A stretch of DNA of 64,000 nucleotides from DUPU01 sp050952465 (GCA_050952465.1 JBMNKZ010000005.1:434001-498000), one strand, 5' to 3'; shown: positions 41,751 to 51,320, counted from the stretch's first letter. Numbers and translations: made by a program. The notes: generated from the letters alone by a model not told the origin.

Positions 41751-43412
41751 TTACATTTCACTTATTATCGGCATGATCATAGGCTTGCGCTTGGTTTTTT
41801 CATATAAAAATCTTCCTAAAGTGTCCCTAATGGAGGACTTAAGATTTGTCCAATCTTTTATCTTTTCCGGGTCAGCTTTAGCTAATACTTCTTTTACTTT
41901 TTCCCGGGCATCCTCCATTAGCTTTTCAGACTCTTTCACATAAACAAATCCCCGGGATACCACATCAGGCCCGGCGACAATAGTACCGGATGCCTTATCG
42001 ACGGTGAGAGTAATGATAAATATACCATCTTGAGAAAGTTGTTTTCGATCCCTTAGTACCACATTACCTACATCACCGACACCAAGCCCGTCTATTAAAA
42101 TTCTGCCGGCAGGAACCCGTCCGCTAATTTGCCCTTTTTTCTTAGTAAAATCAATTACCTGGCCGTTTTCCCCTACAAAAATATTCTCTGGGGGTATACC
42201 CATTTGCTCCGCTAATCGAGCATGTTTATACAACATGCGGTATTCACCATGTACGGGAATGAAGTATTTTGGTTTGACTAGATTAATCATAAGTTTTAGT
42301 TCTTCCTGACTGGCATGTCCAGAAACGTGGATGCCAGCTATTGATTCATGGATCACATCTGCCCCTAATTTAAATAGATGGTCGATGGTACGGGCTACTG
42401 ATTTTTCATTTCCCGGAATGGGAACAGCGGAAATAATGATAGTATCACCTGGAATAATTTGAATTTGTTTATGCTCAGATTGAGCCATCCTGGTTAGGCC
42501 AGACATGGGCTCTCCCTGGCTTCCAGTGGTGAGAATCACTACCCTGTTTCCCGGAACCTGACTTACTTCGTCGATGTCAATTAAAGTATTTCTAGGTATT
42601 TTTAGGTACCCTATTTCTGAGGCAATGCTAACTACATTTGCCAGGCTTCTTCCTACAATTGCTACTTTTCGATTATATTTTGCCGCAGCCCAAATTGCCT
42701 GCTGCACGCGATGCACATTTGAGGCAAAAGAAGCCATAATAATTCTGCTTTTAGCCATTCTAAACGTTTCATCTAAGGTTTCTCCGACAGAACGTTCCGA
42801 CAAAGTATATCCCGGACGTTCCACGTTGGTACTATCAGACAGCATGAGGAGAACACCTTGTTCCCCTAAAGCCGCGAATTTATGAAAATCTATAGGATCT
42901 CCATCAACGGGTGTCATGTCAATCTTAAAGTCTCCTGTATGAAGTATGATACCCAACGGTGTATGTACGGCAATTGCAACGGCATCAGCGATGCTATGAC
43001 TTACCCGAATAAATTCAATTTTAAAATGATTCAATTTCAGTACATCTCTAGGTTTAACCACGTTTAAATCGGCAGTTATGCGATGTTCCTTTAATTTACC
43101 TTCCAGTAGTCCTAAGGTTAGTCTAGTTCCATAAACCGGTACATTCAGCTCTTTTAAAACATAGGGCAGCGCTCCGATATGATCTTCGTGTCCATGGGTG
43201 AGGAAAATTGCTTTTACCTGATCCTTATTTTCTAATAAAAAGGTGATATCAGGTATTACAATATCCACGCCAAGTAATTCATCTTCAGGAAACATCATGC
43301 CGGCATCAATGACAATAATATCTTCGCCATATCTAATTGCCGTCATATTTTTCCCAATCTCACCAAGTCCGCCTAATGGGATAAGAGATACTTTTGCACT
43401 TCTTGCTACCAC
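41751..43412 (-). CDS. rnjA: Ribonuclease J
   Basis: RNase J is a 5'-3' exonuclease and endonuclease for RNA decay and maturation. The 553-residue protein is a metallo-beta-lactamase with the zinc motif HGHEDH at 73-78, HTGDFKID, and a beta-CASP domain (SDSTN, SGHAS, PVHGEYRM). Length and sequence fit RNase J1/J2. The position next to dapA and tepA is that of B. subtilis ymfA-rnjB, so J2-like is possible. The GTG start follows GGAGGTG. Confidence 0.94.
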   Translation of the reverse strand: MVARSAKVSLIPLGGLGEIGKNMTAIRYGEDIIVIDAGMMFPEDELLGVDIVIPDITFLLENKDQVKAIFLTHGHEDHIGALPYVLKELNVPVYGTRLTLGLLEGKLKEHRITADLNVVKPRDVLKLNHFKIEFIRVSHSIADAVAIAVHTPLGIILHTGDFKIDMTPVDGDPIDFHKFAALGEQGVLLMLSDSTNVERPGYTLSERSVGETLDETFRMAKSRIIMASFASNVHRVQQAIWAAAKYNRKVAIVGRSLANVVSIASEIGYLKIPRNTLIDIDEVSQVPGNRVVILTTGSQGEPMSGLTRMAQSEHKQIQIIPGDTIIISAVPIPGNEKSVARTIDHLFKLGADVIHESIAGIHVSGHASQEELKLMINLVKPKYFIPVHGEYRMLYKHARLAEQMGIPPENIFVGENGQVIDFTKKKGQISGRVPAGRILIDGLGVGDVGNVVLRDRKQLSQDGIFIITLTVDKASGTIVAGPDVVSRGFVYVKESEKLMEDAREKVKEVLAKADPEKIKDWTNLKSSIRDTLGRFLYEKTKRKPMIMPIISEM

Positions 43413-43461
43413 TTGTCCACCTCCTTTTTAAAAAAATTAGCATGCGCTAAAAAGAGTTCTT

Positions 43462-43495
43462 CGCAACAGATGAAGTTTTCACTTCATCTGTTGCG
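43462..43495 (-). terminator. Perfect inverted repeat downstream of dapA
   Basis: A perfect 14-bp stem CGCAACAGATGAAG with a 6-base loop sits 7 bases past the dapA stop. A T5 run occurs only 8 bases further, so it may end transcription of dapA inefficiently or protect the mRNA. Confidence 0.7.
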
Positions 43496-43501
43496 TAGAA
43501 A

Positions 43502-44389
43502 TTATTTTAAATGGTATTGCTCTAATAATTTTTCTAAAAATAGTTTTTCTTTTTCCGATGCTTCTGATAAGGGTAATCTGAGTCCACCCAAATTCCAGCC
43601 TAACATATTTAAAGCTGTTTTTATTAAAATCGGGCTGGTAGTAATAAATAGGCCTTTAAACAAATCCAGCAGTTCTAAGTGTAAATCCAATGCTTGTTTA
43701 GTATGGCCAGACTTAAACAAGTTAATCATACTTTTTATTTTTTTCCCTACTAAATGAGAAGCTACACTGACCACACCCGTACCACCCAAGGCCAGCATGG
43801 GAAGGGTTAAAGAATCGTCACCGGAATAGATGGAAAAATCTTCACCAACCCGTCTTCTAAGATCGGAAATCTGATCCATTAACCCTACAGACTCTTTGAT
43901 TGCCGTAATATTTTTAATTTCCGCGAGTCTTTGCACAGTTTCCGGCAATAAATTGCAGCTGGTTCGAGAAGGAATATTATATATAATAATCGGCAAATGG
44001 GTATTCTGGGCGATAGTTTTAAAATGAAGGTACAGGCCTTCTTGAGTTGGTTTATTGTAATAAGGCACCACTACTAACAAACCATCTACTCCAATTTTGG
44101 TAGCTGCTTTGGTCAATTCCACAGATTCCTCCGTGGAATAGGAACCAGTTCCCGCAATTAGATAACCTTTACCTTTAACTGCCTCTTTCACAGCAGAAAA
44201 TAGATCAATTTTTTCTTGGAAGCTAAGAGCAGGGGACTCTCCTGTTGTCCCCGACACAACTAAGGAATCGGAATCATTTGCCAATAAAAATTGGGCCAGT
44301 TCTTGAGCTTTATCATAATTCACCTTACCGTCATCATGAAACGGAGTCACCATAGCTGTAATAACTGAGCCAAATTTCAATTTTTTCAC
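43502..44389 (-). CDS. dapA: 4-hydroxy-tetrahydrodipicolinate synthase
   Basis: DapA condenses pyruvate and aspartate semialdehyde, giving the precursor of lysine, meso-DAP and dipicolinate. The 295-residue TIM barrel has the Schiff-base lysine in ITAIKES, the tyrosine in IIYNIPSRTS and the GTTGESPAL motif. It is one base from dapG, so the two are co-transcribed. Confidence 0.96.
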   Translation of the reverse strand: MKKLKFGSVITAMVTPFHDDGKVNYDKAQELAQFLLANDSDSLVVSGTTGESPALSFQEKIDLFSAVKEAVKGKGYLIAGTGSYSTEESVELTKAATKIGVDGLLVVVPYYNKPTQEGLYLHFKTIAQNTHLPIIIYNIPSRTSCNLLPETVQRLAEIKNITAIKESVGLMDQISDLRRRVGEDFSIYSGDDSLTLPMLALGGTGVVSVASHLVGKKIKSMINLFKSGHTKQALDLHLELLDLFKGLFITTSPILIKTALNMLGWNLGGLRLPLSEASEKEKLFLEKLLEQYHLK

Positions 44390-44390
44390 C

Positions 44391-45605
44391 TCATCCTAAA
44401 TTAAACTTTTCGTGCAGTGTCCGTACTGCCTCTTCCATATCCTCCTGATGTACCAAACACCAAATACTGGTGTAGGAATCTGCTGATTGCAGTATTTTTA
44501 TATTCTTTTTAGTCAAGGCTTCAACAATTTTAGACATTACCCCCGGAACTCCTGTCATACCGGCACCAACAGCCGCTACTTTAGCACAATGAGGAGTGGT
44601 GTTTACTTCAAATCCTAAATCGTTAATAATCGATACTGCCTTAACGGAATCAGCATCTTTTACGGTAAAAATAATTTCTTTTTCATTAATGGTAATGAAA
44701 TCTATGCTTATTTTCGCTTTGGCTAAAGAGCTAAATATTTTTTCGGTTACTTCTTGATCTTTTGATGGATTAGCAATAATTAATTGAGAAACATTGTTTT
44801 TTTGGGTAATACCGGTAATGAGCCTGTCATTTTTTATGTCGGCCACTTGTTCCCCTTTTAAAACACCGTTAGTCACTAAAGTTCCTTCTCCTTCAGTAAA
44901 GGTGCTTAATACTCGTAAAGGAATATTTCCCTGCATAGCAATTTCTACAGCCCGGGGATGAATAACCTTTGCACCTTCATGAGCTAATTGACAGATTTCA
45001 TTATATGTTATTTTATCCAAAGTTTTTGCGTTGCTTACTATTTTGGGATCGGCTGTTTTTACCCCGTCTACATCTGTATAAATATCCACCTGTTCTGCTT
45101 TAAGGGCTACACCCAAAGCTGCAGCTGTGGTGTCGCTTCCTCCTCTACCAAGAGTTGTGATTTTCCCGTCTTTTGTTACTCCCTGAAAACCAGCCACAAG
45201 TACCACATCATTATGTTTGAATTCTTGATATATTTCTGCCGGATTTACTTGTAATATGCGTGCATCGCTAAAGCAGTCATCAGTAATAATACCTGCCTGA
45301 CCTCCTGTTAAACAGGTAGCCTCAATGCCTAATGATTTAAGTTCACTAACCATTACCACGCTGGAAATAATCTCACCGCACGACATTAATAAATCTAAAT
45401 CCCTTTTTGAGAGAATATTTTCATCTGTGACTAAGTTTTTCAAAGTATCCGTCGCATAAGCTGCTCCCATTCTTCCCATGGCGGAAACCACAACAGCAAC
45501 TTTATAACCGTCTTTTACAGCTTGAGAAATTTTACTTGCGACAATTTTTCTTTGCTCGCTAGTAGAAACCGAACTTCCTCCGAATTTTTGCACCAGAATT
45601 TTCAT
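44391..45605 (-). CDS. dapG: Aspartokinase (DapG type)
   Basis: This enzyme phosphorylates aspartate, the first step toward lysine, DAP and dipicolinate. The 404-residue protein has the kinase domain (VQKFGGSSVS, GRGGSDTTAA) and two C-terminal ACT domains (about residues 260-400). Its place in the dap/dpa cluster equals B. subtilis dapG, the isozyme inhibited by DAP. The second aspartokinase at 62951 is the likely lysine- or threonine-sensitive form. GGGGTG precedes the ATG. Confidence 0.93.
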   Translation of the reverse strand: MKILVQKFGGSSVSTSEQRKIVASKISQAVKDGYKVAVVVSAMGRMGAAYATDTLKNLVTDENILSKRDLDLLMSCGEIISSVVMVSELKSLGIEATCLTGGQAGIITDDCFSDARILQVNPAEIYQEFKHNDVVLVAGFQGVTKDGKITTLGRGGSDTTAAALGVALKAEQVDIYTDVDGVKTADPKIVSNAKTLDKITYNEICQLAHEGAKVIHPRAVEIAMQGNIPLRVLSTFTEGEGTLVTNGVLKGEQVADIKNDRLITGITQKNNVSQLIIANPSKDQEVTEKIFSSLAKAKISIDFITINEKEIIFTVKDADSVKAVSIINDLGFEVNTTPHCAKVAAVGAGMTGVPGVMSKIVEALTKKNIKILQSADSYTSIWCLVHQEDMEEAVRTLHEKFNLG

Positions 45606-45684
45606 TTTGTCACCCCAATATTATTTAAATAATTTGAACTGCAATAAACCTTTCTAATATGTTATTCTTACCCTCATTCTACTA

Positions 45685-45713
45685 AGTATAATCGTCTTTA
45701 CTAAAGTCATCAA
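45685..45713 (-). promoter_or_regulatory. Promoter of dapG-dapA
   Basis: On the minus strand TTGATG (45708-45713), a 17-bp spacer and TATACT (45685-45690) lie about 80 bases before dapG. This would let dapG-dapA be expressed apart from the sporulation genes dpaAB. Confidence 0.6.
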
Positions 45714-45753
45714 TACATATAATTAAAATAATGGCATTTGTTATTTAAAATCA

Positions 45754-46341
45754 TTAATATTCTACTAATAATGGCTGAATTTGTTTACCATTAAGGCTTT
45801 CTACAATGGTATCGGCGATTTTATCCATGTGAGCAACCAAAGAATTATTTTTAACTTTAGGACTATCTTGGCCAAAAGGTACTAGATAAATGTTTTTCGT
45901 ATTTAATAACACACCGATGTTGACAGCAGCAAAACCAAGTCCATCATTAGTAGAAATGGCCACAACAACTGGTCTTTGGTTACGTAAAGTTGCTTTGGCG
46001 GCCATTAACACCGGTGAATCGGTGATTCCATGAGCAAGCTTTGCCATGGTGTTTCCTGTACAAGGGGCAATTACCAGAACATCTAACAATTTTTTGGGAC
46101 CAATAGGCTCTGCCTCTACAATTGTAGAAATAATTGCATGATTAGTAATCTTCTCCAGGGTGTTCTTTAAGTGGTCGGCTGTGCCAAAACGTGTGTCTGT
46201 ACATTTAATTGAATCTGATATAATGGGGTAGACCTCAGCACCTTCCTTAAGAATCAGTTTTTCTATCTCTAATAGTGTTTTTTCAATGGTACAATGAGAA
46301 CCGGTGAGGGCAAAACCAATTTTTTTACCCTTTAAACGCAT
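45754..46341 (-). CDS. dpaB: Dipicolinate synthase subunit B
   Basis: DpaB with DpaA converts the DapA product to dipicolinic acid, stored in the spore core. The protein of about 195 residues is a flavodoxin/flavoprotein-like subunit (KIGFALTGSHCTIEK, VIAPCTGNTMAKLAHGITDSPVLMA). The ATG at 46339-46341 follows GGAGGTG. It is next to dpaA and in B. subtilis the pair is under sigma-K. The asd gene usually found after it is missing here. Confidence 0.95.
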   Translation of the reverse strand: MRLKGKKIGFALTGSHCTIEKTLLEIEKLILKEGAEVYPIISDSIKCTDTRFGTADHLKNTLEKITNHAIISTIVEAEPIGPKKLLDVLVIAPCTGNTMAKLAHGITDSPVLMAAKATLRNQRPVVVAISTNDGLGFAAVNIGVLLNTKNIYLVPFGQDSPKVKNNSLVAHMDKIADTIVESLNGKQIQPLLVEY

Positions 46342-46365
46342 GAAAAGCACCTCCAAATGATGACA

Positions 46366-47253
46366 TTAGGTTCTCTGATAATAGGAATCAATTATCCGGG
46401 GATATGCTTCGGCTAAAATCTTTCCTGCCGTTAGGGGGGCCACTTTTCCGGGGAGCCCTGGAGCTAAGAGAGCTGAAACGCCTAGTTTTTTTGCTGCCTC
46501 AAAATTTGTTCCTCCCGGGATAGAAGCCAAGTCAATGATCAATGTGTCCTTCCTGGTCTTAATGAGCACTTCTTCGTCTATCACCAGTGCAGGAACTGAA
46601 TTAAAAATGACATCTGCCTGATTAACATATTGCGATAAATATTTTAACTCCTTTGCCTGATAGCCGAGAACCTGGCATTTGGCTAATTGGGAGGAATTTC
46701 TGGCAAATACAGTTACCTTGGCTCCAATCCCTTTCAGCATAGTGCAAAGAGTCTCTGCTACCCTTCCATAGCCTATGACAAAAGACTCTGAACCGTGAAT
46801 GGTGATCGGTAGTTTTTCCATGGCTATCTGAATAGCGCCTTCGGCAGAAGGAACAGAATTAGGGATAGCGACTTCATCTAGGTCTCCTACCTCGATCAAA
46901 GATATCCTTTTTGTCTGAGCAATATTTTTCAAATACTGTGAAGCTGCTCCCACAAAAACAGGAACGTTTGGCGAGATATAGGCAAAATCTTCCGGAGTTA
47001 AACAAATATCATGAGGAAAAAGTTTTGCGTAAAGAATTCCTTTGTTATTAATACCAGGCAGGGGTAGAATAACAACATCTACATTTTCGACAGCCTCCTG
47101 AAATGAAGAGCAAACCTGTACCGAGAGAGGCATTAATGAGGCAGATAATCCGAATACTTTAATGGAATATCCTCGATCGGTCAATGATTTAACTAAAACA
47201 ACCTCCCGATCATCCCCACCAATAACGGCTAAACAATTCTTATCTGTGCTCAT
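46366..47253 (-). CDS. dpaA: Dipicolinate synthase subunit A
   Basis: The protein of about 295 residues is the NAD(P)-dependent subunit, with an N-terminal Rossmann-like region (LAVIGGDDREV) and a second dinucleotide-binding region (VIGYGRVAETLCTML). The ATG at 47251-47253 lies 7 bases after GGAGG; an in-frame ATG two codons earlier is too close to that site. The gap to dpaB is 24 bp. Confidence 0.94.
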   Translation of the reverse strand: MSTDKNCLAVIGGDDREVVLVKSLTDRGYSIKVFGLSASLMPLSVQVCSSFQEAVENVDVVILPLPGINNKGILYAKLFPHDICLTPEDFAYISPNVPVFVGAASQYLKNIAQTKRISLIEVGDLDEVAIPNSVPSAEGAIQIAMEKLPITIHGSESFVIGYGRVAETLCTMLKGIGAKVTVFARNSSQLAKCQVLGYQAKELKYLSQYVNQADVIFNSVPALVIDEEVLIKTRKDTLIIDLASIPGGTNFEAAKKLGVSALLAPGLPGKVAPLTAGKILAEAYPRIIDSYYQRT

Positions 47254-47323
47254 CCCCATACCTCCTAAATTGAGCCGGATAATTAATACCAATATATGTT
47301 TGTTAAATAATGAAGGTGCTTGG

Positions 47324-47350
47324 ACTACTTTGGTTTCCTACCAAAGTAGT
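47324..47350 (-). other. Hairpin at the dapB stop
   Basis: An 11-bp perfect stem ACTACTTTGGT / ACCAAAGTAGT with a 5-base loop overlaps the dapB stop codon. It is not followed by a T-run on the minus strand, so it may slow decay or attenuate between dapB and dpaA. Confidence 0.55.
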
Positions 47351-48147
47351 TTTTCCAAACCGTAAACTACTCCTTTCATTTTCATCACATTTCTTACCGC
47401 CAAAAGGACACCGGGTACGAAAGAATCTCGGCTTAAAGAATCATGTTTAATAGTTAAAGTTTGTCCCTCACCACCAAAAATGACTTCCTGGTGAGCTACC
47501 AATCCTGGTAACCGCAGGCTGTGTACCCTCATGCCCTGAAAGTTGCCACCCCGGCTGCCACTGAGTTTTTCAAATTCGTGGGGGGCTCCTTGTGTCATGA
47601 CACTTCTTTCTTCCGCAATCATCTCTAAAGTTTTAATAGCTGTTCCGGATGGCGCGTCCATTTTTTGGTCGTGGTGTTTTTCAATTACTTCAACATGGGG
47701 AAAATATTTACTAGCTTCTTTTGCAAATCTCATCATTAGTACCGCACCTAAAGCAAAATTGGGAGCGAGAAAAGCTGGTGTCCTGAATTTTTCAGTCAAT
47801 AGTTTTAATTCCTCGATCTCATGGGGAGTTAGGCCTGTAGTTCCAATAATGCAGGCCACTCTACTAGCTATAGCAGTCCTAACATTCTTCATTACGGCTT
47901 GAGGATTAGTAAAATCTATCATAATCTGAGCCCCGGAATCTTTAATTACTTGTTCTAAATTATCGCTAACATAAACATGTTTCATCTCTTCTCCAGTTAA
48001 AAAACCAATATCTTTACCCACAAATTTAATATCTACTGCTCCCACGATCTCGATATCGGGTTCGTTAATAATTCCATTTAAAATGGCTCGGCCCATTTTT
48101 CCGCCAACCCCAGTAATAATTACTTTATATTTTTTTGACAATTTCAA
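47338..48147 (-). CDS. dapB: 4-hydroxy-tetrahydrodipicolinate reductase
   Basis: DapB reduces the DapA product toward DAP and lysine, competing with DpaAB for it. The 269-residue protein has the NAD(P)-binding GVGGKMGRA, IIGTTGLT, and the EKHHDQKMDAPSGTA substrate motif. The TTG start follows GAGGAGG. Its position directly upstream of dpaA puts both branches of the pathway in one cluster. Confidence 0.96.
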   Translation of the reverse strand: MKLSKKYKVIITGVGGKMGRAILNGIINEPDIEIVGAVDIKFVGKDIGFLTGEEMKHVYVSDNLEQVIKDSGAQIMIDFTNPQAVMKNVRTAIASRVACIIGTTGLTPHEIEELKLLTEKFRTPAFLAPNFALGAVLMMRFAKEASKYFPHVEVIEKHHDQKMDAPSGTAIKTLEMIAEERSVMTQGAPHEFEKLSGSRGGNFQGMRVHSLRLPGLVAHQEVIFGGEGQTLTIKHDSLSRDSFVPGVLLAVRNVMKMKGVVYGLEKLLW

Positions 48148-48269
48148 TCATAACCTCCTCATAAGATGTATAGATAGTTATATTCAATTTTTCTAAAAAA
48201 AATCCTGCTTAAGGTTGTGTCGCCTGCTAGGTAAGGTTGGCTTACGGGAGAATTTTAATCAAAAAAAGA

Positions 48270-48306
48270 AGTTCCGGAATCCAATGAAAATTGACAAACC
48301 AGAACT
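48270..48306 (-). terminator. Terminator of ylmC
   Basis: AGTTCCGG pairs with CCAGAACT (one mismatch) around a ~21-base loop; on the minus strand TTCTTTTTTTGA follows. It lies 30 bases past the ylmC stop. Confidence 0.65.
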
Positions 48307-48335
48307 ACTTAAATATACCAGACACTCCGTATTAC

Positions 48336-48593
48336 TTACCACATCCTGCCATGGGACTCGTCCAAATCAACGACTATTACTTCTGAACCTACTTTTTTTA
48401 CTGATTCCCATGGTATTACAAGTTGCTGCTTTTGAAACCAAAGATTTAAAATACTGCTTTTGTTTGGCAATATGATGGATTCAATTTCTCCAGAAAAAGG
48501 GTCGATTACCAAATCCGAATCTCCTACAGTTCCTAATATGCCTCCGTCATAAACATTTACGATTTTTTTCCCGATTAGTTCACTTAATTTCAT
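48336..48593 (-). CDS. ylmC: YlmC/YmxH family sporulation protein (PRC-barrel)
   Basis: The 85-residue protein is a single PRC-barrel domain (LIGKKIVNVYDGGILGTVGDSDLVID), the YlmC/YmxH family linked to sporulation. In B. subtilis ymxH sits between mlpA and the spoVF genes, as here. The ATG follows GGTGG; a terminator follows the gene. Confidence 0.9.
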   Translation of the reverse strand: MKLSELIGKKIVNVYDGGILGTVGDSDLVIDPFSGEIESIILPNKSSILNLWFQKQQLVIPWESVKKVGSEVIVVDLDESHGRMW

Positions 48594-48679
48594 AACTATC
48601 CACCTTCTTTTGGTTGTTATGAAATCATATGATTTTTTCCAATATTATATGCCAATCACATAAAAACATATAAATCAGA

Positions 48680-49126
48680 TCAAATTCCGGTGTGGCCAAA
48701 TCCTTCGTCACTTCGACTAGTATTAGTTAAAGAATCTGCTTCTTTAAAATCTACCCGGACAATTTTACTAAAGACTAATTGGGCAATGCGCATCCCTCTG
48801 GTCAAAGTAAACCTATTTTTCCCAAAGTTGATTAAAATTACTTGAATTTCTCCCCGGTAGTCGGAATCAATTGTCCCAGGGGTATTTAATACAGTAACGC
48901 CGTATTTTAAAGCAAGTCCGCTTCTGGGGCGTACTTGAGCCTCAAATCCTTCCGGAATTTCAATTTTTATACCTGTTGGAATAAGCTGATATTCCCCCGG
49001 TTCCAAGGAAACACTATCTGAAATTGCAGCTAAAAGATCCATTCCTGAAGCACCGGTAGTCTGGTATCTGGGCTGAGGCAGTCCCTGATAATGTGCACAG
49101 TATTTGAGATTAAGTGTAATTGTCAT
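48680..49126 (-). CDS. dut: dUTP diphosphatase
   Basis: Dut hydrolyses dUTP to keep uracil out of DNA and provide dUMP. The protein of about 148 residues has the trimeric dUTPase motifs (GASGMDLLA, PRSGLALKYGV, GTIDSDYRGEIQVILIN, RIAQLVF) and the C-terminal Phe motif RSDEGFGHTG. The ATG at 49124-49126 fits the GAGGTG spacing best; the ATG before it is an alternative. It lies 15 bp from mlpA. Confidence 0.96.
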   Translation of the reverse strand: MTITLNLKYCAHYQGLPQPRYQTTGASGMDLLAAISDSVSLEPGEYQLIPTGIKIEIPEGFEAQVRPRSGLALKYGVTVLNTPGTIDSDYRGEIQVILINFGKNRFTLTRGMRIAQLVFSKIVRVDFKEADSLTNTSRSDEGFGHTGI

Positions 49127-49141
49127 CATCGGACACCTCAT

Positions 49142-50404
49142 TTAGTCAATTTTTTCTATCAATTGCTCTATTGTGAAATCTGGTTCCTTAGAACCAACTG
49201 CAGCAAAGGCAAAGTTATCCCAACAAAAAATTTTATTAGCAATTTCGATGATATTTTCTACTGTTACTTTCAAGACAGATTCCAAAATCTCTTCCGGTGT
49301 AACAATCCGATTATAACTAATTTCTGATTTTCCCATGCGATTCATGCGATTATTGATATTTTCTAAACTTAAAAGAATGGTGCCTTTAATGTGCTGCTTT
49401 GTATTCTCCAATTCTTCTTTTGTAATGCCTTGTTTTTTTATACTGGCAATTTGCTTAAGAACTATTTCCACGACTTCCTGGGCATTTTGTTCACTAGTCC
49501 CGGCATAGACACTAAACAAGCCGGTATTCGAATATCCGGAATGATATGAATAAATACTATAGGTTAATCCTCTATCTTCCCGTACCTCTTGAAATAACCG
49601 GGAACTTAACCCGCCCCCTAAGACATGGTTAAGCACTGCCAAGGTATAAATATCTTCATCTTGGCTGGCGAGCCCCGGAACCCCTAAGCATAAATGTATT
49701 TGTTCAATGTCTTTCATCACAAATGATGTGCGATTTGAGGATTGGGGAGTAACCAATTTGATTTTTGGTTTATCACCTGATAATTGGGAAAATAATTTCT
49801 CCATCCTGTTTAAGACAACTTCCCGTTTAATGTTGCCTACCACGGAAATGACAATATTCTCAGGGACATAAAATGATTCATAGTGGGATATTAATTTATT
49901 CCGGGTAATTTGTTCTACAGTATCAATGGAGCCAATAATTGATTTTCCCAGGGGATCATATTGCCAGATAGTTTTTGCAAAAACATCATGTACCAGCTCA
50001 TCAGGGGTATCCTCATACATTTTGATTTCTTCCAAGATCACATTTCGCTCTTTTTCTATATCTTCAACCCGAAAAAGAGAATTTAACACCATATCGGCTA
50101 GTACATCAGTGGCAAGATCAAAATGTTCATTCAAAACTTTAGCGTAAAAGCAAGTATGCTCTTTTGAAGTAAAAGCATTTAACTGTCCGCCTACCATTTC
50201 TAAACTCTCTGCGATTTCCTTAGCAGTTCTTTTATGGGTACCTTTAAAAAGCATATGTTCTAAAAAATGTGAAATGCCATTGTTTATTTCAGTTTCATAC
50301 CTTGATCCAGTTCCCACCCAAATACCTATAGATACAGAATGGACAAAGGAGATTTCTTCTGTTACCACGCGTATACCATTTGATAGTAGATCTTTATAGT
50401 GCAT
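49142..50404 (-). CDS. mlpA: M16 family zinc peptidase (YmxG/MlpA)
   Basis: The 420-residue protein is a pitrilysin-family peptidase with the inverted zinc motif H46-FLE-H50 and a downstream Glu ligand; the C-terminal half is the inactive-like M16 domain. The B. subtilis orthologue lies between the deacetylase and ymxH as here. Its substrate is not known. No signal peptide is seen. The ATG lies at 50402-50404. Confidence 0.93.
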   Translation of the reverse strand: MHYKDLLSNGIRVVTEEISFVHSVSIGIWVGTGSRYETEINNGISHFLEHMLFKGTHKRTAKEIAESLEMVGGQLNAFTSKEHTCFYAKVLNEHFDLATDVLADMVLNSLFRVEDIEKERNVILEEIKMYEDTPDELVHDVFAKTIWQYDPLGKSIIGSIDTVEQITRNKLISHYESFYVPENIVISVVGNIKREVVLNRMEKLFSQLSGDKPKIKLVTPQSSNRTSFVMKDIEQIHLCLGVPGLASQDEDIYTLAVLNHVLGGGLSSRLFQEVREDRGLTYSIYSYHSGYSNTGLFSVYAGTSEQNAQEVVEIVLKQIASIKKQGITKEELENTKQHIKGTILLSLENINNRMNRMGKSEISYNRIVTPEEILESVLKVTVENIIEIANKIFCWDNFAFAAVGSKEPDFTIEQLIEKID

Positions 50405-50515
50405 ATTAGCCTCCTGTATATTTCATCTTATAATAATTCGATAAATGTTGAAAAAACCCTTTTTATGAATGAGGAAGCTACTTCTTAACAGAATTTGTAG
50501 TATAAGAAGAAATTA

Positions 50516-51241
50516 TTACTCTGTAATGCTATCTATATTCTCTGATACGGTGGTAAATATAAACCCTTGGTTCTTTAGTTCGGTTATCGTTTTTGATAAT
50601 GCTTTTATTGTAGGTTCCGTGGGATGCATTAGTACGATGGCTCCATTATGAGCTTTATCTAATATTCTTTTCATGATTATATCAGGTTGAGGCCGCTGCC
50701 AGTCAATAGTGTCAATACTCCATAAGATCGTTTTATATCTCAGTTCATGGGCAGCTCTTAAAACATGTACCTCTCTTTCCCCGGAAGGCGGAGCATATAG
50801 TTTTGTTTCTCTTCCTGTAACTGATTTTATGATTTCCTCAGTTTTTTGGATATCTCTTTTTACTTCCTCCAGGGACATTTTATTGGGGCTGTCATGTTTA
50901 TATCCATGGTTTCCTATTTCATGACTTTTATCAGATATTTCTTTAGCTATGTCGGGAAATTTATCTGTCCATCGACCTGTCAAAAAAAAGGTGCACCTAA
51001 TTTGGTGCTGATCAAATATACTTAACATTTCCGGTATGAATTCTTCGCCCCAATCCACATTTATGGCAAAGCTGATGTGCTTTTTATCATTGGAACCCTG
51101 ATAAATTGGTGATATTTCTGTTGTCGGTATTGCCGGCTGGAGATATAAGTAGTTAAAGATGAGAAGTCCCAAAACTAATAATATTATCCCTCCAATAATG
51201 CACCTGAATATTTGTTTTTTGGTAAAAAAATATACCATCAA
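50516..51241 (-). CDS. Polysaccharide deacetylase (YlxY/PdaB-like)
   Basis: The 241-residue protein has an N-terminal membrane anchor (about residues 12-33) and a NodB domain: metal-binding Asp at 63 (NVDWGEEF), H112 and H116 (HGYKHDS), and catalytic motifs PPSGERE and HPTEPT. It should remove acetyl groups from peptidoglycan sugars outside the cell. The position next to pnp is that of B. subtilis ylxY. NVDWG replaces the usual TFDDG, so activity is not certain. Confidence 0.9.
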   Translation of the reverse strand: MMVYFFTKKQIFRCIIGGIILLVLGLLIFNYLYLQPAIPTTEISPIYQGSNDKKHISFAINVDWGEEFIPEMLSIFDQHQIRCTFFLTGRWTDKFPDIAKEISDKSHEIGNHGYKHDSPNKMSLEEVKRDIQKTEEIIKSVTGRETKLYAPPSGEREVHVLRAAHELRYKTILWSIDTIDWQRPQPDIIMKRILDKAHNGAIVLMHPTEPTIKALSKTITELKNQGFIFTTVSENIDSITE

Positions 51242-51320
51242 ATTTACTCCCCTCCTATTGATGGAAGCACTTTCGATTAATGTTATTCAATTAATTAAAG
51301 AAATATAACTTATAAAAAAA

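Noticed and set aside
45606..45753. Lysine riboswitch upstream of dapG
   Set aside because: The gap is only about 150 bp, AT-rich and shows no L-box motifs or terminator; only a simple promoter was found.
48215..48475. Plus-strand frame of 86 codons around the ylmC terminator
   Set aside because: It overlaps ylmC and its terminator and has no translation signals.
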